From Wenyingzhuangia heitensis (lineage in GTDB: Bacteria; Bacteroidota; Bacteroidia; Flavobacteriales; Flavobacteriaceae), in contig NZ_JAASQL010000006.1 in the NCBI RefSeq assembly GCF_011762155.1, positions 105,831-140,671 of the forward strand: a DNA stretch of 34,841 nt. Direction: 5' to 3'. The first letter of the stretch is position 1; each line of letters begins with the position of its first letter. The position numbers and the translations under genes are program-made. Shown here in pieces: positions 16,501-22,838 of the stretch. Under the pieces are notes generated by a model. It saw only the letters and a program-made list of their open reading frames with translations, searched no databases and was not told the DNA's origin.

Positions 16501-16722
16501 TTAATGACATCTTTTGCTTTTATTTTAGGATTAATGCCATTGGTATTAGCAACAGGTGTTGGTTCTGAAGGAAACAAATCTATTGGTACAGGTGCCGTTG
16601 GAGGATTGTTAATTGGTACTATTTTAGGAGTTTTTGTAATTCCTATTCTATTTATATTATTCCAATGGTTACAAGAAAAAGTATCTAAAACTGCGATAGA
16701 GTTAAACAACGAAATTGATTAA
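13582..16722 (+). CDS. RND family multidrug efflux permease (AcrB/HAE1-like)
   Basis: The 1046-residue protein has the full HAE1 length and the usual 12-helix, two-fold repeated layout: helix 1 near residues 10-30, a first porter/docking domain to about 335, helices 2-6 to about 500, helix 7 near 540-560, a second periplasmic domain to about 870, and helices 8-12. The proton-relay aspartates are D405 and D406 in GIVVDDAIVVVEA, and the partner lysine is in GLLAKNAILIVEVALL near the C-terminal half. The start MLKTFIERPVLSTVISI is typical. It takes substrates from the periplasm or outer leaflet and drives them out through the adaptor and TolC. It is flanked by its adaptor (23-bp gap) and channel (3-bp gap). 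No truncation is seen. Confidence 0.97.
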   Translation: MLKTFIERPVLSTVISIIIVLLGVISITSLPIEEYPDIAPPTIKVTANYTGANAETVLESVIIPIEEQINGVEGMTYITSTASNTGTAEITVYFDQEMDADIAAVNVQNRVARASALLPQEVNQTGVITQKQETSALMFISMYSESDDYDATFIQNYLKINVIPAMQRISGVGDVSVFSQQDYAMRIWLKPEKLAAYNLIPADVTAALKEQNLEAAAGSLGQNNGNSFSYSLTYSGRFKKENQYSDIVIKALGNGQFLRLKDVATIELDAQSYASNAMSLGNPAVFMGIFQTKGSNAQEIIENIKSTLETIKKDLPDGLDVFVPYDTSLFLGASIEKVIHTLLEAFLLVFLVVFIFLQDLRSTLIPAIAVPVSIIGTFFFLNVFGYSINLLTLFALVLAIGIVVDDAIVVVEAVHAKMDDGEKNPKTATLVAMNEISGAIISITLVMAAVFIPVTFITGPTGVFYEQFGVTLIIAILISAVNALTLSPALCALLLKEHKHDEELKSKSPLQRFYTLFNRGFNATIHKYGNSLQFLYKNKFVSVILLIIAGLGIYWAASTTPTGFVPNEDRGIIFANVELPAGASLDRTDAVTRKLYDKIQGIEGIVAVNFIKGRSLINGSGSNFGMGIIKLKDWSEREDPSLSAQAITGKLFGVAAGVPDAKIIFFSPPSIRGFGNSAGFEVNLLDKFGGEFKDLDKANQEFTMALMSHPEIKYAQSAFNTNYPQYEMEINVPLAKEKGVDVSSIFSTLQGYIGGIYASDFSRFGKQFRVYIQALPEDRADVNALNSMFVRTNAGKMAPITEFVTLERVYGPQAVTRFNLLNSASISGATNDGYSTGDAIRVIEEELAKLPSNYTVAYSGLTREEVNAGSQTTFIFILSILFVYFLLSAQYESYLLPFAVVLSLPFGVFGAYISTKFLGLENNIYFQIALIMLIGLLAKNAILIVEVALLRRKNGESIVDAAIGGAKSRLRPILMTSFAFILGLMPLVLATGVGSEGNKSIGTGAVGGLLIGTILGVFVIPILFILFQWLQEKVSKTAIELNNEID

Positions 16723-16725
16723 ATC

Positions 16726-18144
16726 ATGAAAAGAAACAATAAATATACAACTGTCTTGATGTTAGGAGCCATTACGCTCCTAACCTCTTGCCTAGCTGTT
16801 AAAGATTATAAACAACCCGAAGTAAAAGAAACTTCGAAAGAAATATTTAGGGTTGATGAAACAACAGCACAAGAAATGGATACTGTGTCTATGGCAGATG
16901 TATCTTGGAAAACAATGTTTACGGATACTTATTTACAAGAATATGTAAACCAAGGATTGCAAAATAATTTTGATTTGCAAATTGCTATCAAACAAATGAA
17001 TTCTGCAGAATCTTATTTAAAACAAGGAAAAGCAGGGTATTTGCCAACGTTTAGCCTTGGAGCTAATGTAACAGACCAAGGAATCTCTAAAAATAGTAGG
17101 TTTGGAGGTTTGTCATCTGATAGAAATATTCAGACATATAGCTTAGCTGGAAACTTATCTTGGGAAGCAGATGTTTGGGGTAAAATACGCAGTAGCAAAA
17201 GAGCTAGTTACGCTAGTTATTTAAAATCTACTACCGCACAACAAGCTGTTAGAACAGAGCTAATTTCTAGAATTGTAACAACTTACTATCAACTATTAGC
17301 TTTAGATTCACAACTAGAAATTACCGATCAAACTATTGAGGTTCGTAAAAAGGGAGTGGAAACTATTAAAGCTTTAATGGAAGCTGGACAAGTTACACAA
17401 GTAGCTGTAGACCAAAATGTAGCACAGTATAACAGTGCAGAAGCGTTGAAAGTAGATTTACAAACAGCTATTTTTAAACTAGAAAACAGTTTGAGTATAT
17501 TGTTGGGAACATCCCCTAAAAAATTTAAAAGAAGTGTTTTAAACAAACAAGCTATAGATACCGATATGGAAATTGGAGTTCCTGCTTTATTATTAAGCAA
17601 TAGACCTGATGTAAAATCTGCTCAATATAGTTTGATGGAAACATTTGAATTGAAGAATGTAGCTAGAACAAATTTATATCCTTCTCTAACTTTAACTGCT
17701 TCTGGTGGTTTTGAAAGTTTAGCAGTTGATAATTGGTTAAGTGCAAACTCTATATTTACGAATGTAATTGGAGGAATTACACAGCCTATTTTTAATCAAA
17801 GAAAATTAAAAACTCAGGTAGAAGTAGCCAAAAACAATGAAGAACAAGCGTTATTAAATTATCGAAAAGCTTTATTAGTTGCAGGTAGTGAAGTTTCTAA
17901 TGCTTTATTTGCTTATGAAGCTGAAACCACTAAGTTTAAATTTAGAGTAAATGAAGCAGAAGCGTTGAGCAATGCCGAAGTAAATTCTGAAGAATTGCTA
18001 AACAACGGATACGCTACTTATTTAGATTTATTAACAGCAAGACAAAGTTCTTTAAGTGCTAAATTAAATTTGGTAGATAGTAAATTACAGCAATTATTAA
18101 CGGTAGTAGATTTGTACAAAGCCTTAGGTGGTGGATGGAAATAA
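16726..18144 (+). CDS. TolC/OprM-type outer-membrane efflux lipoprotein (RND pump)
   Basis: The 472-residue protein begins with a lipoprotein signal ending LLTSC (acylated cysteine at residue 22), as in the OprM/NodT branch. It then has two outer-membrane efflux protein repeats with long coiled coils and the motifs WKTMFTDTYLQEYVNQGLQNN near 60 and LSWEADVWGKIRSSKRA near 145-162, which are characteristic of NodT-type channels. The end (VDLYKALGGGWK) is also typical of the branch. It forms the exit duct for the RND pump and follows it by 3 bp. It is the last gene of the operon; a strong hairpin terminator lies 18 bp after the stop. Confidence 0.96.
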   Translation: MKRNNKYTTVLMLGAITLLTSCLAVKDYKQPEVKETSKEIFRVDETTAQEMDTVSMADVSWKTMFTDTYLQEYVNQGLQNNFDLQIAIKQMNSAESYLKQGKAGYLPTFSLGANVTDQGISKNSRFGGLSSDRNIQTYSLAGNLSWEADVWGKIRSSKRASYASYLKSTTAQQAVRTELISRIVTTYYQLLALDSQLEITDQTIEVRKKGVETIKALMEAGQVTQVAVDQNVAQYNSAEALKVDLQTAIFKLENSLSILLGTSPKKFKRSVLNKQAIDTDMEIGVPALLLSNRPDVKSAQYSLMETFELKNVARTNLYPSLTLTASGGFESLAVDNWLSANSIFTNVIGGITQPIFNQRKLKTQVEVAKNNEEQALLNYRKALLVAGSEVSNALFAYEAETTKFKFRVNEAEALSNAEVNSEELLNNGYATYLDLLTARQSSLSAKLNLVDSKLQQLLTVVDLYKALGGGWK

Positions 18145-18162
18145 ACCCTATTAAATAGACAT

Positions 18163-18199
18163 AAAAAAGCTCCAACTTTAATTAGTTGGAGCTTTTTTT
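18163..18199. terminator. Bidirectional hairpin terminator
   Basis: AAAAAAGCTCCAACT (18163-18177) pairs with AGTTGGAGCTTTTTT (18184-18198), with a 6-base loop. An A-run on the left and T-run on the right let it end the RND operon and also the convergent minus-strand transcript from 18271. Confidence 0.9.
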
Positions 18200-18270
18200 A
18201 TGATTGTATTTACATTTATTTTTCTGTTAGCTCTAGTGCAAAGCGTATAGAGAACAAAGTTTATTTATAT

Positions 18271-18750
18271 TTACTGTGCTGGCCATAATGCATTGTCATC
18301 ATCATCCCATTTTACCCCCAATTGAATTTCTTGTAAAATTTCATTGGTAAACCAAAAGAACATATTTGCTTCATCTACATCAATCAATTCATGATTTGGA
18401 TTTTCTGGAGTGGAATAATCTTCAAATTCCATCTCACCTAACTCATGTTTTTCTATAAAGTCTTGAACTTCTTTGATCCCTTTTCCTACAAGCCCCACTC
18501 CATTTAACTCAAAATAACTTGAATTTATTGTAATGGTTTCTAATTTCCAATTTTCTTCTTCATCAAAAGAAAACGCAATTCCACAGTTATCATAATCCCA
18601 AGTTTCTACAGCATCACCTGTTTCAAAATCTTTTTCTACTTCTTTATCTGTAGGCATTCCTAAAATGCTTAAAACATCTGCTTTTAACATTCCAAATTTT
18701 ACAGCACCAACTCCTGTACCTATTTCAATATTTTTTATTTGTTCAATCAT
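18271..18750 (-). CDS. Uncharacterised acidic protein, possibly BamE/SmpA-like fold
   Basis: I do not recognise a named family. The 159-residue product is acidic, without a signal peptide or membrane segment, so it is probably cytoplasmic. The first half (GTGVGAVKFGMLKADVLSILGMP, then TWDYDNCGIAFSFDEEENWKLETITI) resembles the helix-helix-beta pattern of BamE/SmpA-like domains, in which a 'GMxxxdVxxxLGxP' segment is followed by strands. The tail has a run of four aspartates (WDDDDN). Such domains also occur in small cytoplasmic or immunity-type proteins. It lies 39 bp after the response-regulator gene on the same strand and may be the last gene of that operon. Confidence 0.75.
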   Translation of the reverse strand: MIEQIKNIEIGTGVGAVKFGMLKADVLSILGMPTDKEVEKDFETGDAVETWDYDNCGIAFSFDEEENWKLETITINSSYFELNGVGLVGKGIKEVQDFIEKHELGEMEFEDYSTPENPNHELIDVDEANMFFWFTNEILQEIQLGVKWDDDDNALWPAQ

Positions 18751-18789
18751 TGTATATATGCTTATTGCCTTTGTTTAATGGTTTATTAT

Positions 18790-19953
18790 TTATTTGCTTG
18801 CAAACATTTCTACATCTGTTGCACTAATTTCTTGTTCACCTAAAATCAACAAGCGTTCTACTACATTTCTTAATTCACGAATGTTTCCTGTCCAATTGTA
18901 ATCTTGTAGTTTTATGATGGCTTCTTTAGAAAAAGACTTAGGTGTAATTCCTTGCTCTTTGGCAATGATATTGATAAAATGCTGAATTAGCACTGGAACA
19001 TCGTCTCTACGGTTGTTTAAAGATGGAACTTCTATTAAAATAACTGCCAAACGGTGGTATAAATCTTCTCTAAAACGACCTTCTGCTATTTCTTTACGTA
19101 AATCTTTATTGGTTGCAGCTAAAACTCTAACATCTACTTTAATGTCTTTATCAGAACCTACTCTGCTAATTTTACTTTCTTGCAAAGCTCTTAATACTTT
19201 AGCCTGGGCAGACAAACTCATGTCACCTATTTCATCTAAAAAAATAGTTCCCGCATTGGCCGCTTCAAACTTACCCGCTCTGTCTTTATTGGCACCTGTA
19301 AAGGATCCTTTTACGTGTCCAAACAACTCGCTTTCTATCAATTCTGATGGAATGGCAGCACAGTTTACTTCTACCATAGGAGCTTTAGAGCGTTCACTTA
19401 AATCGTGCAATCTATGAGCAACTAATTCTTTACCAGTTCCGTTGGGACCAGTAATTAAAACCCTAGCATCTGTTGGTGCTACTTTGTCTATCATTTGTTT
19501 GATGTGAGCAATAGGTTTACTCTCACCAATCATTTCATATTTTTTACTAACTTTTTTCTTTAACTGTCTGTTTTCTACAATTAGTTGCTTTTGATCTAAA
19601 GCGTTTCTAACTGTGTTTAGCAATCTGTTTAAATCTGGTGGCTTAGAAATATAGTCATAGGCTCCCATTCTCATGGTTTGTACGGCAGTATCTAAATCTC
19701 CGTGACCTGAAATCATAATAACAGGAATTTCTGGTTTTAGTATTTTTAATTTTTCCAACACCTCTACTCCATCCATTTTAGGCATTTTAATGTCACACAA
19801 AATCAAATCATAATCATTGTTTTGCACCAACTCTAATCCTTTAATTCCATCTTCTACATCTTCTACTAAATAAGCTTTATTTTCATCTGCAATAATTCGT
19901 TTTAAAACTCTTCTAATTGCATCTTCATCTTCAATAATTAATATTTTACTCAT
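18790..19953 (-). CDS. Sigma-54-type response regulator lacking the Fis DNA-binding domain
   Basis: The 387-residue protein has an N-terminal receiver (phosphoacceptor D54, K104 in SKPP) and a linker (120-140). A sigma-54-interacting AAA+ domain follows: Walker A GPNGTGKE (169-176), GSFTGA (216-221, the sigma-54-contacting loop, normally GAFTGA), Walker B TIFLDEIGD (236-244), and the sensor II segment GNIRELRNVVER (356-367). It ends about 20 residues later at EMFASK, so the Fis-type helix-turn-helix present in classical NtrC proteins (about 450-470 residues) is absent. The stop is genuine in this sequence. It may act from solution on sigma-54 holoenzyme or through a partner. It follows the ABC-2 permease gene by 7 bp; no histidine kinase is nearby. 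Confidence 0.93.
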   Translation of the reverse strand: MSKILIIEDEDAIRRVLKRIIADENKAYLVEDVEDGIKGLELVQNNDYDLILCDIKMPKMDGVEVLEKLKILKPEIPVIMISGHGDLDTAVQTMRMGAYDYISKPPDLNRLLNTVRNALDQKQLIVENRQLKKKVSKKYEMIGESKPIAHIKQMIDKVAPTDARVLITGPNGTGKELVAHRLHDLSERSKAPMVEVNCAAIPSELIESELFGHVKGSFTGANKDRAGKFEAANAGTIFLDEIGDMSLSAQAKVLRALQESKISRVGSDKDIKVDVRVLAATNKDLRKEIAEGRFREDLYHRLAVILIEVPSLNNRRDDVPVLIQHFINIIAKEQGITPKSFSKEAIIKLQDYNWTGNIRELRNVVERLLILGEQEISATDVEMFASK

Positions 19954-19960
19954 AAGTTTT

Positions 19961-21208
19961 TTATTGTTTTTGAAACATCCATTTAATCAATTGCTTTATT
20001 TTAGGCTTATTTCCATAGCTTAAAATTCCTATTCTATATATTCTGCTTGCTAAATAAACGGTTGTAATAAAACTAACCAATAATAATGCCAAGGACAAAA
20101 TTATTTGCCAGGTAGGAACCCCGTACGGAATACGCATTAACATAACAATTGGAGACGTAAAAGGAATAAAAGAAAACAAAGTAGCTGTGCTTCCATTTGG
20201 ATTGCCATTTACCACAGTAACAATACCAATATATACAGCAAACATAAGGGGCAACAATATAGGATGTACAAATTGTTGGGTATCTGTTTCGCTATTTACA
20301 GCAGCTCCTACCGATGCATAAAAACTACTATATAATAAATATCCGCTTAAAAAGAAAAAGGCAAAACTAATCCCTATTTGCACGTAATTAATATCCCAAA
20401 TAACGGTAAAAATTTGTGCTATTTTTTCTGCTTCTCCCCCTGTTGATGGAAAACTAGATTCTATTAAAAACAAACCTATTAGCAGTAAAAATCCCCAAAT
20501 AAAGAATTGTAACAATCCTGCCAAAGCATTCCCTATAATTTTACCTAATAAGAGTTGAAAAGGTTTTACGGTGCAGATCATAATCTCTATAACTCGACTG
20601 TTTTTTTCTTCTATTATACTTCTCATTACTGAGTTTCCGTAAATAATAACAAACATCATTACCAAATAACCCGCTCCCACAGCAACTGTACCTTTCACCC
20701 ATTTTTTAATTTCATTTTCTGATTCCTTTTTGTGTGTAATCTTTACAGGAGTCATATTTGATAGTTGAGTAATAACCGCTTCATCAATCTTATTTTGATG
20801 TAACAAATAGTTTCTTTTATGTTTTTCTAAAATAGATTTTAAAGATAGAAACGGAATATTTTTATCTCCATAAATTTCCATAATCTTTAATGCAGGGTTT
20901 GCATAAATCAATCCATTATAACTAGTATCATCTACCAATTGTATGGCTTGTTTAAAAGAAACGGCACTACCTTTTTCAATATAAATAGCAGGGTGTTGTT
21001 TGTAAATATCCTGATTGATTTCTGGAGTCGTGATCGTTAATAACGTTATCTGATTGTCTTTTGCTTTTTCCTCTTTACTAGCAAAGTAAAAAATAGCTGC
21101 AAACATACCTAACATTAACAAAGGACTTAAGAAAATTAACACCAAATAAGCTTTACTTCTTACTTTGGTTAAAAACTCTCTTTTTATAATTAATAATAGC
21201 TTATGCAT
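19961..21208 (-). CDS. ABC-2 type exporter permease (NatB-like)
   Basis: The 415-residue inner-membrane protein has one N-terminal helix (about residues 18-45), a large extracytoplasmic loop (about 50-175), and five further helices (from about 178 to 400). This is the layout of NatB/YhaP-like ABC-2 permeases. The segment SVMRSIIEEKNSRVIEIMICTVKPFQLLLGK near 192-222 is the family hallmark coupling helix. Its first 8 bases overlap the end of the ATPase gene, showing translational coupling. The substrate is unknown; NatAB-type pumps are reported to move sodium or antimicrobial compounds. The response regulator follows 7 bp downstream. Confidence 0.93.
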   Translation of the reverse strand: MHKLLLIIKREFLTKVRSKAYLVLIFLSPLLMLGMFAAIFYFASKEEKAKDNQITLLTITTPEINQDIYKQHPAIYIEKGSAVSFKQAIQLVDDTSYNGLIYANPALKIMEIYGDKNIPFLSLKSILEKHKRNYLLHQNKIDEAVITQLSNMTPVKITHKKESENEIKKWVKGTVAVGAGYLVMMFVIIYGNSVMRSIIEEKNSRVIEIMICTVKPFQLLLGKIIGNALAGLLQFFIWGFLLLIGLFLIESSFPSTGGEAEKIAQIFTVIWDINYVQIGISFAFFFLSGYLLYSSFYASVGAAVNSETDTQQFVHPILLPLMFAVYIGIVTVVNGNPNGSTATLFSFIPFTSPIVMLMRIPYGVPTWQIILSLALLLVSFITTVYLASRIYRIGILSYGNKPKIKQLIKWMFQKQ

Positions 21209-22121
21209 TTTCTATTGTTTTTATAAAAATTTCTTGAAGACTAGGAATGTATTGTTTGTATAATTTTAACTCTCCAAGTTTTAAAATATCTTGCAATAAG
21301 TTCCTTTCTGTGGTCACTTTAGTAACTTCTAATTTTAACTCTTGCTTATTATCTTCTACTATTAGTGTACTATATGCGTTATTGTTTAAAAAAGTAGCAA
21401 GTTGTTCTTTATGGGTATTTACCAAATGAATTTCATAAATTTCTTTGGCATATTTCTTCTGAATTTCTGAAATAGAACCTTGTAATATAATTTCTCCGTT
21501 ATGAATTAAACTTAAAGCATCACACATGTCCGCCACAGACTCCATTCTGTGTGATGAAAAAATTACGGTAGTTCCTTGTTGGGCTAAATTCTTAATTTCA
21601 TCTGCTATTAATTGAGCGTTAAGAGGGTCAAACCCGCTAAAAGGTTCATCTAAAATTAACAAATTAGGTTGGTTTAGTACAGTAATAATAAACTGTACTT
21701 TTTGAGCCATTCCTTTTGATAAATCTTGAATTTTTTTATTTTTCCAAGTGGTAATATCAAAACGATCTAACCAATAATTCAATTGGTTTTTAGCCTCCAT
21801 TTTTGTCATTCCTTTTAACTGACCAAAATAAAGAGCTTGTTCTTCAATGGTCATGTTTTTATACAAACCTCTTTCTTCGGGTAAATAACCAAGAGTTTTA
21901 ATATCTCTAGCAGTCAAGGGTTTTCCGTTAAAAAAAACGTTTCCACGATCTGCTTCTATAATCTGATTTAAGATTCTAATAAGTGTTGTTTTACCCGCTC
22001 CATTTTGACCTATTAATCCATAAATAGTTCCTTTATTTATTTGTAGAGAAACTCCTTTTAGAGCCATTTTAGAACCATAGGATTTATGTAAGTTCTGTAT
22101 ATCCAGAATTATTTCTTGCAT
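21201..22121 (-). CDS. ABC-2 exporter ATP-binding protein (NatA-like)
   Basis: The 306-residue ATPase has Walker A GQNGAGKT (residues 38-45), signature LSKGM (134-138, the variant usual in NatA-type and DrrA-like subunits), Walker B LLILDEP (154-160), and the switch histidine in SSHRMES near 191. About 75 C-terminal residues beyond the ABC fold form the domain found in this exporter class. Its last 8 bases overlap the permease start. It is first in a minus-strand operon that continues through the permease and the NtrC-type regulator. A TATCTTTG -7-like box lies about 27 bp upstream. Confidence 0.95.
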   Translation of the reverse strand: MQEIILDIQNLHKSYGSKMALKGVSLQINKGTIYGLIGQNGAGKTTLIRILNQIIEADRGNVFFNGKPLTARDIKTLGYLPEERGLYKNMTIEEQALYFGQLKGMTKMEAKNQLNYWLDRFDITTWKNKKIQDLSKGMAQKVQFIITVLNQPNLLILDEPFSGFDPLNAQLIADEIKNLAQQGTTVIFSSHRMESVADMCDALSLIHNGEIILQGSISEIQKKYAKEIYEIHLVNTHKEQLATFLNNNAYSTLIVEDNKQELKLEVTKVTTERNLLQDILKLGELKLYKQYIPSLQEIFIKTIENA

Positions 22122-22147
22122 TACTGCTTTTCTTTAATTTGCAGTTT

Positions 22148-22155
22148 CAAAGATA
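22148..22155 (-). promoter_or_regulatory. Candidate -7 box of the ABC-2 exporter operon
   Basis: On the minus strand TATCTTTG matches TAnnTTTG; the ATG at 22121 is 27 bp downstream. No clear -33 TTG element is seen. The rest of 22122-22404 holds no supported gene. Confidence 0.4.
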
Positions 22156-22312
22156 TTATAATGTTAGGTATATATACGGATATGTTGATTGGAATATTTA
22201 AAAATAAAATAATACTGCCTAGTATCTTTTTTACTTTTCTCTATCAAAAAAACTATAAAATTCATTTCACAAAACAAACTAAATCATTGATTTTACTGTT
22301 ATAAATAAGAAT

Positions 22313-22342
22313 TTGTTAATTAAAACGTTAATTACTTAACAA
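22313..22342. promoter_or_regulatory. Repeated GTTAATTA half-sites upstream of the MarR gene
   Basis: GTTAATTA occurs at 22315-22322 and 22327-22334 (12-bp step), followed by the inverted TTAAC (22336-22340). TTGTTAA (22313-22319) and TTAACAA (22336-22342) form an outer palindrome. It lies about 65 bp before the MarR start and is a plausible operator for the beta-oxidation operon. Confidence 0.4.
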
Positions 22343-22404
22343 TTTAATTATTTTTTAACTACATATTGTGCATGCATAACTTATTTTTTAATATATTTAA
22401 GTCT

Positions 22405-22836
22405 ATGAAAACAACACCCTTTGATTATTTATTTAGAAGTACATGGCAATCCATTAATAAAATGTACAACGAAGAAGCCTTAAAACGAAATAGTGTAATG
22501 ACTATTGGCTTTGTATTGATATGTATAGACTATAAAGACGGAACTCCCTCTACCCTTTTAGGTCCTAAAATGGGAATTGAAGCTACTAGCCTTTCTAGAA
22601 CTTTAAAAAGAATGGAAGAACTAGCGTTAATTTACCGGGAAAAAAATCCAGAAGACGGAAGAAGTGTACTCATAAAACTTACTGATAAAGGAAAAGAACA
22701 AAGAGAAATTTCCAAACAACTAGTCGTTAAATTCAATAAAACTGTTGAAGAAAATTTGACAGCAAAACAAATAGAAACCTTTAAAGTAATTACAGAAACA
22801 ATTCATGAGTTAATTGATAAAAAGTTAATTTTTTAA
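22405..22836 (+). CDS. MarR family regulator of the beta-oxidation operon
   Basis: I choose the ATG at 22405 (MKTTPFDYLFRSTWQSINKM), giving 143 residues; the open frame extends upstream to a TTG at 22366, but those residues are not family-like. The winged helix-turn-helix spans about residues 30-100. LLGPKMGIEATSLSRTLKRM is the recognition region, and REKNPEDGRSVLIKLTDKGK the wing with the DGR motif typical of MarR. A C-terminal helix supports dimerisation. The hydroxyacyl-CoA dehydrogenase gene begins 2 bp after its stop, so it heads the fatty-acid degradation operon and probably represses it until acyl-CoA or a fatty acid binds. The ligand is inferred from context only. Confidence 0.9.
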   Translation: MKTTPFDYLFRSTWQSINKMYNEEALKRNSVMTIGFVLICIDYKDGTPSTLLGPKMGIEATSLSRTLKRMEELALIYREKNPEDGRSVLIKLTDKGKEQREISKQLVVKFNKTVEENLTAKQIETFKVITETIHELIDKKLIF

Positions 22837-22838
22837 AT

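Noticed and set aside
16359-16709. Minus-strand 116-codon frame opposite the RND pump
   Set aside because: It is antisense to the conserved C-terminal helices of the pump; composition follows the complementary strand.
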